Below, in pieces: positions 1 through 8,136 of a DNA stretch of 64,000 bases; the first letter of the stretch is position 1; each line of letters opens with the position of its first letter. The stretch is from Armatimonadota bacterium (GTDB lineage Bacteria; Armatimonadota; Fimbriimonadia; Fimbriimonadales; Fimbriimonadaceae), in contig JAFLBD010000002.1 in NCBI GenBank assembly GCA_017303935.1, forward strand, positions 186,001-250,000, read 5' to 3'. The position numbers were made by a program, and so were the translations under genes. The notes beneath the pieces were generated by a model that was not told where the DNA came from, searched no databases, and saw nothing but the letters and a program-made list of their open reading frames with translations.

Positions 1-1587
1 ATCGCTGGGCTCCAAGAAAACAAAGCCGATCTGTTGGATGGTGAGTCCGCCTTTCGGCTGTATGACACCTACGGATTCCCGCTTGAGGTCACTCAAGAAC
101 TTTGCGAAGAGTCCGGAATTTCGGTGGACGTCGACGGCTACGAATCGGCGATGGCCGAAGCCCAAGAGCGGAGCCGATCCGCGGGAGGGATGGACACCGT
201 TTACGGCGGCAGCGAAGAAGGATTCCTGGTGCTCATTCAGCAAGAAGCTCCCTCCAAAACCGAATTTATCGGATACGATTTTGCTGAGGCACCTGCTCGA
301 GTAGTCGCAGCGATTCCTGAAGTCGACGACGAAGGAATGACGACTGGCCGGATCGGCATTGCGCTGGATCGGACACCTTTCTATGCTGAATCTGGCGGAC
401 AGGTCAGCGACGAAGGGATCATCGAGGGAGCTGGATTTAGGCTGAAAGTGCTCGATTTGGTGAAGCAAGATGGTGTTTTTGTTCACCTCGCCGAGACCCT
501 ATCGACCAGCCATCCGGAAGAGTTCAAAGGTCTTCCTGTCAAGGATCTCCAAGACATTTTGAATCGACAAATCTTTGACCAAATGGTTAAAGCAACTGTC
601 GACCTCGACCGCCGCGCAGATATCACACGCAACCATACAGCAACACACTTGCTGCATGCGGCGCTGCGGAAAACGCTTGGAAAGCACGTGACTCAGGCAG
701 GATCTCTGGTTTCGCCGGAGCACCTTCGATTCGACTTCACTCACGGAAAGGCGATGACTACTGAAGAGATCGCGACCGTCGAGCAACTCGTTAACGAAGA
801 AATTCTTCTCGGACACTTTGTGACCATCCACACCGGCGTTCCTATTCAGGAAGCGAAGGCGATGGGTGCAATGGCACTTTTCGGCGAAAAGTACGGCGAA
901 TTCGTTCGGGTTGTCGAGATTCGATCGCATGCCGGTGAGCCAGTGAGCGTCGAACTTTGCGGCGGATGCCACGTCGGCAGCACGGGACAAATCGGATTCT
1001 TCAAGATCCTTCACGAAAGTTCGGCTGCTTCCGGCGTTCGACGCATTGAGGCGGTCACTGGAAAAGGTGCTATTGCTTGGGCGAACCATCAGCACGAAAC
1101 CGTTCGGCAAGTCGCTGAAGTACTCAAATCGACGCCTTCTGACGTGGTTCGCGCCGCGGAAAAGAACGTTGAGCTCCTCAAAGAAGAGCGAAAGAAGCGC
1201 GAAAAGTTGCTTCAATCAGGCGGAGGAGGAGCCGATGCGCAATCGCACAAGGTCGGCGATGTCGAGCTGGTCATTCAGATTTTGGAGGATGTTGCGCCCA
1301 AAGAAGCGCAGACGGTCGCCGACAAAATCGCAAGCGATGCTCCAAACAGAGCTGCATTGCTCGCGGTCAAGGGCGAGGGCAAGCTGACGTTTATTGCAAA
1401 AATCAGCAAAGACGCTCAGGCAAAGGGTGCCCATGCTGGCAACCTCGTCAAAGCACTGGCAAGCTTGACCGGTGGCGGTGGCGGCGGCGGACCAGAGTTC
1501 GCAACAGCCGGTGGACGCAACGTCGATGCGCTATCTGCTGCGCTGGCGCAAGCACCGGAAATCCTCAAAGGTCAAGTCGGAGCCTAA
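1..1587 (+). CDS. alaS: Alanyl-tRNA synthetase, C-terminal part (5' end outside window)
   Basis: Charges tRNA-Ala in the cytoplasm and hydrolyses mischarged Ser- and Gly-tRNA. The reading frame is open from base 1, so the catalytic N-terminus lies upstream. The fragment (528 codons) begins inside the aminoacylation half, with the family's AF.LYDTYGFP stretch near fragment residues 17-27. The editing domain follows, with its metal ligands: HTATH near residue 212 and CGGCH near residue 320. Residues after about 390 form the DHHA1/C-Ala region, ending in a glycine-rich G7-PEFATAGG segment typical of AlaRS. The stop overlaps the stop of the convergent downstream gene by 4 nt. One copy of the dispersed palindrome lies inside it at 575. 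Identity is secure. Confidence 0.97.
   Translation: MAGLQENKADLLDGESAFRLYDTYGFPLEVTQELCEESGISVDVDGYESAMAEAQERSRSAGGMDTVYGGSEEGFLVLIQQEAPSKTEFIGYDFAEAPARVVAAIPEVDDEGMTTGRIGIALDRTPFYAESGGQVSDEGIIEGAGFRLKVLDLVKQDGVFVHLAETLSTSHPEEFKGLPVKDLQDILNRQIFDQMVKATVDLDRRADITRNHTATHLLHAALRKTLGKHVTQAGSLVSPEHLRFDFTHGKAMTTEEIATVEQLVNEEILLGHFVTIHTGVPIQEAKAMGAMALFGEKYGEFVRVVEIRSHAGEPVSVELCGGCHVGSTGQIGFFKILHESSAASGVRRIEAVTGKGAIAWANHQHETVRQVAEVLKSTPSDVVRAAEKNVELLKEERKKREKLLQSGGGGADAQSHKVGDVELVIQILEDVAPKEAQTVADKIASDAPNRAALLAVKGEGKLTFIAKISKDAQAKGAHAGNLVKALASLTGGGGGGGPEFATAGGRNVDALSAALAQAPEILKGQVGA
575..590. repeat. Dispersed palindrome TTAACCA-N2-TGGTTAA, copy 1
   Basis: Arms match 13 of 14 (TTGACCA-AA-TGGTTAA). 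It lies inside alaS and is read as D-Q-M-V-K (frame A). Confidence 0.7.
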
Positions 1588-1601
1588 CGGTTAGGCTCCG
1601 A
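1577..1601. terminator. Perfect 12-bp inverted repeat over convergent stop codons
   Basis: A 12-bp perfect inverted repeat with a single central base spans the stop codons of alaS (+) and the convergent glycosidase-family gene (-). It would form a strong G+C-rich hairpin from either strand and so could act as a bidirectional terminator. There is no T-run on either side, so intrinsic termination is uncertain. The centre is too small for an RNA loop without opening a few pairs. Confidence 0.5.
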
Positions 1602-2996
1602 ACCCTCATTCGCTGGCTGTGCGGGCTGAGTGGCGGCAACTTTAACGTTGATACTGGCCACACTCCCGCGTGAAAATGCACGAATCGTCGCGGTACCGCC
1701 AGCTGGCAAAGGGCGGAAAGTGCCGCTCTGATCGATCCAGCCGCCAGGACCCATCGCACTCCAAAGAACTTCGCGGTTTGGAATCGCATTTCCGTCCGCG
1801 CCCAATAGCCGATATGGCGCATTGGCCGTGCCTGTTAGGTTCGCCGCTCCTTCAATGGTGACCGTCTCACCCGGGGATGAGTACGTAGGCCCGAAGATCA
1901 AAAGTGCGTTTGAAATCCGTCTCTCGGTGCCGTCTGAGGGCCGATTCAACACCTCGCCAAACAGCGAAAGCGTCGTCGAACCGCCGCCATCGAGATTGAT
2001 CGCATCGGTGCATCCGAATGTCAGCATCAAATCGGCAATCTCACGTATAGAGCAGCCCGCGCTCATCGGTTGCCGACCATCGACCGTGACCAGCCAGATA
2101 TCACCTTGTGGCGTACGGCCGATCGCAGTTCGTGGGTGACGATTTTCCAGGAATGTCTTTCCGAAATTGCCTGCAGCGCCATCATCGACGAACTTTCCAC
2201 CACGAAGCAAGCTAGGACCGCCGCCGATGGCGTTGTCGAATGAAGCCCAATCGAGCCCGCTCGTTCGCATCGTGATCCGGACCGCAGTGCCGACCGTAGT
2301 GTTGGTCAGGCTAGCCGAACCTGGCCCCTGCATAGCGATCACATACTGGCCTTTTTTGATTTTGTAGCTGGTTTGACCTCGCAAAACCTCGGTTACCCAA
2401 CCTCGGTTGACGCTATTTGGAGCGGCCTGAGGATTATCCATTTCCAGAACCAAGTAGGTGGAAGGGCCGTTTGATCTGACCTCGGCAGCTCCGTCGGTGT
2501 ACAGCACGAGCCTATCGTCTTGAAGGTCCTCATTGATGCCTTGGAGTTGCCTCGGCTGACCGGAATCAAAGCTCACATCGCCTTGCCAATCCAGAGTGAC
2601 GAATGCTTGAGAACTCGGACCCCATGCAAACGCCGGACGCCCAGGATAAGGCCTGCTGAGCAATTGTCCATCGCGCACCATGGTGCCAAGTGGTTCGCCA
2701 CTCGCAGGGAAAAAGTCTCCGTTGATCCCTGCAATCGCCTTTGACTTCTTGACGATTGAACTTGTAGTCTCTTTAGCTTCTGCGCCGGGTGCGCCGTAAA
2801 GTCGCATTTGAGAGACTTCGGAGCGAGCAAAGAGTGATGGCGCCGTAAACGACCATCGAAGCGCGTGAATCACTCGTGGCGTTTTGGAGTCGATCTCCAT
2901 TCGATACGTCAGACCCGGCGCAACCAGCTTTTCCCAGCTTTGGCCAAAAGAGAGCGCGCTGGTAGCCAGAACGATGACAGTGGTTAATCGTCGCAT
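1584..2996 (-). CDS. Secreted phosphodiester glycosidase (NAGPA/DUF2233) family protein
   Basis: The N-terminus has a basic start and hydrophobic core ending near A-L-S-F-G-Q, so it is probably Sec-exported. The middle (about residues 90-370) carries the NAGPA/DUF2233 fold: H-P-R-T-A-I-G, then V-T-V-D-G-R, then the family hallmark N-L-D-G-G-G-S-T near residue 335. Known members remove phosphodiester-linked sugars, and bacterial ones are often linked to exopolysaccharide. Residues after about 375 look like an Ig/BIG-like domain. Its start overlaps the 3' end of the upstream LD-carboxypeptidase gene by 13 bp, so the two are probably co-transcribed and may both act on the envelope. Substrate unknown. 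Confidence 0.82.
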   Translation of the reverse strand: MRRLTTVIVLATSALSFGQSWEKLVAPGLTYRMEIDSKTPRVIHALRWSFTAPSLFARSEVSQMRLYGAPGAEAKETTSSIVKKSKAIAGINGDFFPASGEPLGTMVRDGQLLSRPYPGRPAFAWGPSSQAFVTLDWQGDVSFDSGQPRQLQGINEDLQDDRLVLYTDGAAEVRSNGPSTYLVLEMDNPQAAPNSVNRGWVTEVLRGQTSYKIKKGQYVIAMQGPGSASLTNTTVGTAVRITMRTSGLDWASFDNAIGGGPSLLRGGKFVDDGAAGNFGKTFLENRHPRTAIGRTPQGDIWLVTVDGRQPMSAGCSIREIADLMLTFGCTDAINLDGGGSTTLSLFGEVLNRPSDGTERRISNALLIFGPTYSSPGETVTIEGAANLTGTANAPYRLLGADGNAIPNREVLWSAMGPGGWIDQSGTFRPLPAGGTATIRAFSRGSVASINVKVAATQPAQPANEGSEPNR

Positions 2997-3907
2997 AACG
3001 GTTCGGTGTATTCAAAGGTAGCCGCTTCGGTATCAACTCGGGCGCGTAAGCCCATCGGCAAAGAAAGCATCGTCGACATGTGCCCAAATGGGAACATTAC
3101 AGAACTAGGGACGCCCGACCGCACCAAAATATCGCCGACAATATCTTTCCAAGGTTTCGAACCGATGCTTTCATCTGCTCGCTCGTCAGTCCGAGTCATT
3201 TCTCCGACGACCACGGCGGCAGCACTTTGGAGCTTGCCTGCATTGAAAAGGTGGGTCATCATCGCGTCAACTCGATGAGGGTTCTCATCAACGTCCTCGA
3301 TCAACAGGATTTTGCCTTCGGTTTGAATCTCTTCCTTTGTGCCGATCGAATCGCAGATCAGACAAAGGCATCCGCCCACGGTATCCCCTTCAGCAACGCC
3401 AGGAACGACCGTTTCCATCTTCGTCGCTGATTTCGGAATTCTGGCATCACCGGACAAGACGTTGAAGAACGATTCGTGCACCCAAGGTGCGCGGTCAAAT
3501 GCCAATGTGAGAACCATTGGAGCCTGAATCGTGACTGCGCCACGACGTTGTAGCGCCATATGAAGCGTCGTGATGTCGCTGAATCCCAAGAACATTTTGC
3601 GGCTTTGTGCCATGAAATCGAGATCGAGGTAAGGAAACAGCCTTGCGCATCCATAGCCACCGCGTGAGCAATAGACAGCGTCCACTTCTGGATCGTGGAA
3701 CGCGGCCATCAGGTCGTCGGCTCGATGCCGATCCGATCCCGCAAGATAGAACTCGGAATCTAGGGCATGCGGCATCAACTTTGTTTTGTAGCCGTAAGCG
3801 TGCATCAGCGCGCGGCCCTTTTCCATTTTGTCCGGCGCGATCGGCGACGACGGCGAAACAATGCCCAAAGTAGAGCCTGGTGGCACGGCGCGTGGCTTAA
3901 TTTTCAT
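2984..3907 (-). CDS. ldcA: LD-carboxypeptidase (peptidase S66, muramoyltetrapeptide carboxypeptidase)
   Basis: Removes the terminal D-Ala from tetrapeptide stems during murein recycling (family knowledge). Length (307 aa) is typical. The N-terminal P-P-G-S-T-L-G-I-V-S-P-S-S-P, the Y-C-S-R-G-G-Y-G loop and the nucleophile loop G-F-S-D-I-T near residue 110 are all present. The Glu and His of the S66 triad fit L-L-I-E-D-V-D-E-N near residue 205 and F-G-H-M-S-T near residue 276. No signal peptide, so cytoplasmic. First gene of a two-gene leftward unit with the downstream glycosidase-family gene; divergent from the metallophosphoesterase. It could act on other peptides, such as microcin-like ones. 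Confidence 0.9.
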   Translation of the reverse strand: MKIKPRAVPPGSTLGIVSPSSPIAPDKMEKGRALMHAYGYKTKLMPHALDSEFYLAGSDRHRADDLMAAFHDPEVDAVYCSRGGYGCARLFPYLDLDFMAQSRKMFLGFSDITTLHMALQRRGAVTIQAPMVLTLAFDRAPWVHESFFNVLSGDARIPKSATKMETVVPGVAEGDTVGGCLCLICDSIGTKEEIQTEGKILLIEDVDENPHRVDAMMTHLFNAGKLQSAAAVVVGEMTRTDERADESIGSKPWKDIVGDILVRSGVPSSVMFPFGHMSTMLSLPMGLRARVDTEAATFEYTEPLCDD

Positions 3908-3947
3908 AGAGATTAGGCCCTATTTTATCCGCAGGTGTGACTCTGCT

Positions 3948-3977
3948 TTGCGGTTACACCATGGCGTGACCTACAAT
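3948..3977 (+). promoter_or_regulatory. Predicted promoter, TTGCGG-N18-TACAAT, leaderless
   Basis: TACAAT (3972-3977) ends 6 nt before the GTG start at 3984, and a weak -35 (TTGCGG, 3948-3953) lies 18 nt upstream. Transcription would begin at or next to the start codon. Confidence 0.5.
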
Positions 3978-3983
3978 AGTAAT

Positions 3984-4793
3984 GTGAACTTCAAATCTGG
4001 ATTGGCGCTTGTTGCGGGAGTTTCGGCGGGACTCTTTGGCTATGGCATGCTCGTCGAGGCCAATCGACTGGTGGTTGTTCACAAGTCGATCAAGTTGCCG
4101 CGGTGGCCCTCCAGGTTGAACGGGTTCAAAATTGCGGTGCTCGGCGACTTTCACCTTCGTGATGAGTACAGCAGTGCGCTGGCCAAGCGCGCCGTCGACG
4201 CCGTTCTCGATGAGCAGCCCGATATGGTAGCTCTGGTCGGCGACATCATCGATTACTGGAAACCCGAGGTCATCCCGATGATCGGCGATGTCTTGGAGGA
4301 TTTACTTCTTTTGCAAGGAGCGGTTGTGGCCATTCCTGGTAATCACGAATACCGTTGCGGCAACCCAGATTTGATGGAATCGATCCTCAATGAACTGAAC
4401 ATCAAGTATCTTCGGAATTCGAGCTGGGATCACGCCGGAATCCAGTGGGTTGGCGTCGATTCAGCAAACGCTGGTCAATCTGACCCAATCACAGCCTTTG
4501 AGAAGATTAATCCTGACGAGCCGTGTATCACTCTTTGGCACGAGCCCGATATGGTGGAATGGCTCCCGGCGCGCACAGACTTGATGCTGAGTGGTCACAG
4601 CCACGGCGGGCAGTTTTTGACTCCATGGGGCAAGCCATTCACCGGGAGTCGAAATGGTCGAAGGTACTTGCGCGGTTTTTACGATCTCGATCCAAATCCG
4701 CTCTATGTCACTAGCGGCGTAGGAACCACCGGCCCGCCATCCAGGCTTTTCTGCCCACCCGAAGTGGTGATATTGACCCTAAGATCGGCCTAA
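3984..4793 (+). CDS. Membrane-anchored calcineurin-type metallophosphoesterase
   Basis: A Ser/Thr phosphatase-fold hydrolase of the YkuE/YaeI type. I chose the GTG at 3984 because a longer upstream frame would overlap the divergent ldcA gene and the hydrophobic anchor begins directly after this GTG. Metal-binding motifs appear in order: G-D-F-H near residue 52, V-G-D-I-I-D near 80, P-G-N-H-E near 117, and G-H-S-H-G-G near residue 208. The first 25 residues are hydrophobic with no clear cleavage site, suggesting an N-terminal anchor. YkuE-like enzymes bind Mn/Zn at the envelope; the substrate is unknown. tRNA-Arg follows 29 nt downstream. Confidence 0.88.
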   Translation: MNFKSGLALVAGVSAGLFGYGMLVEANRLVVVHKSIKLPRWPSRLNGFKIAVLGDFHLRDEYSSALAKRAVDAVLDEQPDMVALVGDIIDYWKPEVIPMIGDVLEDLLLLQGAVVAIPGNHEYRCGNPDLMESILNELNIKYLRNSSWDHAGIQWVGVDSANAGQSDPITAFEKINPDEPCITLWHEPDMVEWLPARTDLMLSGHSHGGQFLTPWGKPFTGSRNGRRYLRGFYDLDPNPLYVTSGVGTTGPPSRLFCPPEVVILTLRSA

Positions 4794-4822
4794 GCCGGTA
4801 TCATTCAAGCAGACCAAGGTAC

Positions 4823-4898
4823 GCCTCAGTAGCTCAGTGGATAGAGCAGCAGCCTTCTAAGCTGTTGGTCGGAGGTTCGAATCCTCTCTGGGGCGCCA
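4823..4898 (+). tRNA. tRNA-Arg (anticodon TCT)
   Basis: 76 nt with encoded CCA. The acceptor stem GCCTCAG/CTGGGGC pairs fully with one G-U. D-arm TAGCTCAGTGGATAGAGC, anticodon loop CTTCTAA with anticodon TCT, and T-loop TTCGAAT are all canonical. The next gene starts only about 20 nt downstream, so that mRNA may be released by tRNA 3' processing. Confidence 0.97.
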
Positions 4899-4919
4899 AC
4901 ACTGGTACTCTTGCCAGAA

Positions 4920-6143
4920 ATGTCCCAGGAAGTCGAGCTCGAAGATCAGTACGTTCAAGCCGTAAAAAATCGTTGGCTTTGGCTTGTTTCGGGCGCGGTG
5001 ATTTCAAGCGTTTTGGCTGTCACGATCACGTACTTCTTGCGACCGGAATATGTGGGCAACGCCGTCCTCCTGGTTTCGCTCCCGTCCGGCAGCTCTGGCG
5101 CCGCTGCAGCTCAACTTTCTGGCGGTCCATCTCCAGTGAACCTTTTGCGAGGAGTTGCACTGAGTTCTGAGGCGGTTCGGCGAACCTCGAAAGACACCGG
5201 AATTCCGATGAGCAAGCTCGCGGAGAGGCTCGATGCGAAGGCGGAACTTCAGCGCAATCAACTGATTCTCGCCGTTGTTGATACAGACAAATCAGCGGCG
5301 GCTTCGATTGTAACCAAATGGTTAAAAAACACAGACACGCTAGCAAAAGAAACTGGGTTTGGGGTGGCGAGCAAACAAGCGGTTGCGATCAAATCGGCGC
5401 TCGATGAAAACATTTCCAAGCTAAAAGATGCCGAAAAGGCTCTCTCCGAATTTCAAAAAAACGCCTCCACTGTCACGAATCCTTCTGATCCGACTTCAGC
5501 ACTGTTTTATGCAAACCAAGCCCGGAAAATCCAGGCACAGATGGATGTCACAGAGTCGGCACTGCGGTCGAAAATGAGCGAAGTTCGCGCTTCGGGCCGC
5601 AATGCAAACTTGCCGAGCGACTTGACTGAATCACTCCCTGCTCGTCGTGAACTGCTGGACGCTGAGTTGGAGTATGAACGCGCTCGCTCGCAATATGGCG
5701 ACGACAGTCCAAAGCTAAAATCGGCAGCAGAGAAACTCGAATCGAGTCGAACCGCCTTTCGCCAGGAAGTCAGCAATCAGCTGCGAAATGCAGCGGAAGG
5801 ACTCGACGAGGAAGTGGCCAACTATCAGGCTCAATTGATGGTTTTGAGTGTTCAGGAAAAAATGTGGCGCAACCTGGCCAAGCAAGCACCTGGCGAGGCG
5901 ATGGAACTCACGAAGCTCGCCTTCGAAGTCGAAACGTACGAAGCGATCGTTGACAGCTTGCGACAAAAGTACGAAAAATCGCTCCTCGACATGGACGTGG
6001 ATGCGATCACGTACAGCGTTCTCAGCCCACCAAAAGCTCTGCCGGATCCAGTGAACAAAGACTATGTGCTCAATGGATTCTTTGGCGCGCTTGTCGGAGT
6101 ATTTCTAGCGGGCGGCGTTGCCATCATGCGCACCGGACGATGA
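4920..6143 (+). CDS. Wzz-type polysaccharide chain-length/co-polymerase-like membrane protein
   Basis: It has the polysaccharide co-polymerase layout: a short cytoplasmic N-terminus, TM1 at about residues 20-40, a long periplasmic region (about 50-375) rich in Ala/Glu/Lys helices that look coiled-coil, and TM2 at about 380-402, just before the C-terminus. A proline-rich P-P-K-A-L-P-D-P-V segment precedes TM2, as in Wzz/GumC proteins. No tyrosine-kinase domain is attached. I start at the ATG at 4920; a TTG at 4911 is an in-frame alternative. The two exopolysaccharide genes downstream support a role in glycan length control. The 3' end overlaps the convergent glycosyltransferase gene by 39 bp. 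Confidence 0.82.
   Translation: MSQEVELEDQYVQAVKNRWLWLVSGAVISSVLAVTITYFLRPEYVGNAVLLVSLPSGSSGAAAAQLSGGPSPVNLLRGVALSSEAVRRTSKDTGIPMSKLAERLDAKAELQRNQLILAVVDTDKSAAASIVTKWLKNTDTLAKETGFGVASKQAVAIKSALDENISKLKDAEKALSEFQKNASTVTNPSDPTSALFYANQARKIQAQMDVTESALRSKMSEVRASGRNANLPSDLTESLPARRELLDAELEYERARSQYGDDSPKLKSAAEKLESSRTAFRQEVSNQLRNAAEGLDEEVANYQAQLMVLSVQEKMWRNLAKQAPGEAMELTKLAFEVETYEAIVDSLRQKYEKSLLDMDVDAITYSVLSPPKALPDPVNKDYVLNGFFGALVGVFLAGGVAIMRTGR
5310..5325. repeat. Dispersed palindrome, copy 2
   Basis: Arms match 13 of 14 (GTAACCA-AA-TGGTTAA). It lies inside the Wzz-like gene and is read as T-K-W-L-K (frame B). Confidence 0.7.
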
Positions 6144-7358
6144 CGCGACCTCTTCAATGAGTTCAATCCAGTCGCCGTACACTTTATCGGGGTGGAATTT
6201 CTCGTTGAACAACCTCAGGCTGGCCTCGGAGCTTGGTTGAGCGATTCCAGCGACAATTTGGTCGGCCAACTCCTTCCCGGAAGCATAACTACTCCCTGCC
6301 TGGTACTCCCGTATCAAGTCCACCAAAGTACCGCGTTGAAGCGACGTTAGCACCGTCAGGCCGTTTGCCAGATATTCCACTGGTTTGTTTGTAATTCCGC
6401 GCTCAAAGTTCGGTGCCGGGCGGTAAGGGATTAAACCGATTTTGGACAAAGACAACAAAGTCGCCACTTCATCCGAAGTTAACCAATTGGTGAAAACTAG
6501 GTTGGGTAAATGAGCAGATCGGGATTGCCAAGCTTCTAAGGCGTCACCGGCTCCACCGATCACGAACCAAGCTTGATCTCCAACGATTTCGGCCGCAGCA
6601 ATGACCGGCTCCAAGTCAATCGTCTGACCCACCATGCCGGTATACGCCACGATTGGCCGATCAAATCGGACACCTTTTGCCTCAAGCTGTTGCTTCGCAA
6701 TAGCCAATCGCTCGGGACTCAGGGCCGGCTTTTCGTAGCTCATGAACAAGGTGCGGTCGAGAGCATTTTTCGCCCGGCCAGCGTAGCCCAACCCCCAGGT
6801 GACGACCTCAGGCCCATTGGCAGTGATGGCGTCTGCGCCCCGGAGCGCTTTATGGGCCAATCGCTTCATTCCGAACGACAAGAGTCTGATTGCATGCGAC
6901 TTCAGCCCAGTTTGGTTTTCCCAATACAGATCTGGGTACTGGTCGCGAATGTCGATCAAGAGAGGGATTTTGTGGTTCTCGCAGAATTCGGAAACTTGAG
7001 CGCAAATCTCGATGGTGGGATAGCTCGCAACGATCACATCCGGTAGCGGCGAAACTTCGGCCAGCTTTCGGAACTGGTCCGCGACATACCGATGATCGCG
7101 CAACCTCCTTGGACTGAGGTGTTTCTGATAGCCGAGGGCTGGGATCAGTCGAATCTCGAAGTTCTCGCCGATAGTGTGACGTTGCTCATTGGAGCGAAAC
7201 CGCTTGAGATTGTGTGAGAAATTGGAAGCCCACCAGGTGACCTGGTGACCGCGTTTGGCCAGCCTTTGAGCCAGAATTCCTGTTCGCCACGGCCTTCCAT
7301 TCGGGTCGTCTAGCGGGTTTGGTTCCCAGGTTTGAATTAACCAGATGTTTATTCCCAC
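6105..7358 (-). CDS. Family 4-type glycosyltransferase
   Basis: Probably adds a sugar during surface polysaccharide synthesis at the inner membrane. The N-terminal Rossmann half has I-W-L-I-Q-T-W-E-P and the acceptor-side G-H-Q-V-T-W-W motif, as in WbuB/GT4 enzymes. The C-terminal half has the nucleotide-sugar region I-V-A-Y-T-G-M-V (about residue 236) and the E-R-G-I-T-N-K-P-V-E-Y segment near residue 320, where GT4 enzymes carry their EX7E glutamates. Starts at GTG with a TACTCT hexamer 10 nt upstream. Divergent from the sugar transferase gene 43 nt away, and convergent with the Wzz-like gene. Donor and acceptor cannot be told from sequence. Confidence 0.85.
   Translation of the reverse strand: MGINIWLIQTWEPNPLDDPNGRPWRTGILAQRLAKRGHQVTWWASNFSHNLKRFRSNEQRHTIGENFEIRLIPALGYQKHLSPRRLRDHRYVADQFRKLAEVSPLPDVIVASYPTIEICAQVSEFCENHKIPLLIDIRDQYPDLYWENQTGLKSHAIRLLSFGMKRLAHKALRGADAITANGPEVVTWGLGYAGRAKNALDRTLFMSYEKPALSPERLAIAKQQLEAKGVRFDRPIVAYTGMVGQTIDLEPVIAAAEIVGDQAWFVIGGAGDALEAWQSRSAHLPNLVFTNWLTSDEVATLLSLSKIGLIPYRPAPNFERGITNKPVEYLANGLTVLTSLQRGTLVDLIREYQAGSSYASGKELADQIVAGIAQPSSEASLRLFNEKFHPDKVYGDWIELIEEVASSSGAHDGNAAR
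6479..6494. repeat. Dispersed palindrome, copy 3
   Basis: Arms match 13 of 14 (TTAACCA-AT-TGGTGAA). Inside the glycosyltransferase gene (-), read as T-N-W-L-T (frame B). Confidence 0.7.
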
Positions 7359-7401
7359 AAGCCCGGTAAGAGTACCGAAAATTCTGCCGACAATCTAATC
7401 T

Positions 7402-8109
7402 GTGAATCCAAGGCGCGGCTACCAGATCGCTAAACGAGTGTTCGATATTGCATTTGCGTGCATATTGCTCGTCGCGCTTTCGCCCGTCTTGCTGGTCAGC
7501 TCGCTGCTGGTGGTGCTTTCGATGGGTTTCCCCGTTCTGTACCGCGCTGAGCGAGTCAAGCAAGGTGGCCAGAGCTTTACCATGCTCAAGTTTCGAACGA
7601 TGGTTCAAAACGCGGACAAGCTTGGCCCAGTGATCACAGCGGCTTGCGACCCCAGGATTACCCCCCTCGGCGCCCTTCTGCGAAAAACGAAGATCGACGA
7701 GCTTCCACAGCTGATCAATGTTCTGAAAGGAGAAATGAGCTTTGTCGGGCCTCGCCCGAATGTGCCGATCATCGTCAGTTGCTATTCTGGCGATGAAATG
7801 CAACTTCTGAATGTTCCGCAAGGCATTACCGATCTGAGTTCGCTCTGGCTTCGTGGGCAGGAATTCTTGCTCGAAGGAACAGACGACGTGATGCACGATT
7901 ACGAAAATCGAGTGGCCCCGATCAAGGTCAGACTCGGACTTTACTACGTGTATCACGCAAACTTCTGGCTCGATCTCAAGATCATCGTGGCTACTGCGAC
8001 TGCCATCATTTTGCGCCAAGATCCGACTTGGAGCTTCCCGAAAGAAGCCGTGGCGGACACTCTCTACCTGGTTAACCAAATGGTTAACGATAATTCCCGG
8101 GCGGCTTAG
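7402..8109 (+). CDS. Polyprenyl-phosphate sugar-1-phosphate transferase (bacterial sugar transferase)
   Basis: A short priming enzyme of the PglC/WcaJ C-terminal type (235 aa): it moves a sugar-1-phosphate from a nucleotide sugar to undecaprenyl phosphate to start glycan synthesis. The membrane (re-entrant) helix is at residues 13-42. Family motifs follow: L-K-F-R-T-M near residue 63, [11 protein letters not shown] near 94, and the hallmark [10 protein letters not shown] near residue 112. Starts at GTG 7402. With the flanking Wzz-like and glycosyltransferase genes it forms a minimal exopolysaccharide locus; no flippase or polymerase is seen. Confidence 0.93.
   Translation: MNPRRGYQIAKRVFDIAFACILLVALSPVLLVSSLLVVLSMGFPVLYRAERVKQGGQSFTMLKFRTMVQNADKLGPVITAACDPRITPLGALLRKTKIDELPQLINVLKGEMSFVGPRPNVPIIVSCYSGDEMQLLNVPQGITDLSSLWLRGQEFLLEGTDDVMHDYENRVAPIKVRLGLYYVYHANFWLDLKIIVATATAIILRQDPTWSFPKEAVADTLYLVNQMVNDNSRAA
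8072..8087. repeat. Dispersed palindrome, copy 4 (perfect arms)
   Basis: Arms match 14 of 14 (TTAACCA-AA-TGGTTAA), extended to 8 bp by flanking G and C. At the 3' end of the sugar transferase gene, read as V-N-Q-M-V-N (frame A). Confidence 0.75.
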
Positions 8110-8121
8110 GTTCGCTCAAGG

Positions 8122-8127
8122 TAAACT
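8122..8127 (+). promoter_or_regulatory. Predicted -10 element (TAAACT)
   Basis: TAAACT sits 9 nt before the ATG of the aminotransferase at 8137, with no Shine-Dalgarno between them. Fits near-leaderless transcription. Confidence 0.35.
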
Positions 8128-8136
8128 CGCGGCATC

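Noticed and set aside
499-1215. 238-aa frame antisense to alaS
   Set aside because: It is a shadow of the alaS frame, with no domain and unlikely amino-acid composition.
7336-7351. TTAACCAGATGTTTAT near the glycosyltransferase start
   Set aside because: The left arm is perfect but the right arm has two mismatches, and it breaks the core TGG; treated as chance.
7186-8079. 297-aa frame antisense to the sugar transferase gene
   Set aside because: The sense strand has clear family motifs, and the antisense product has none.
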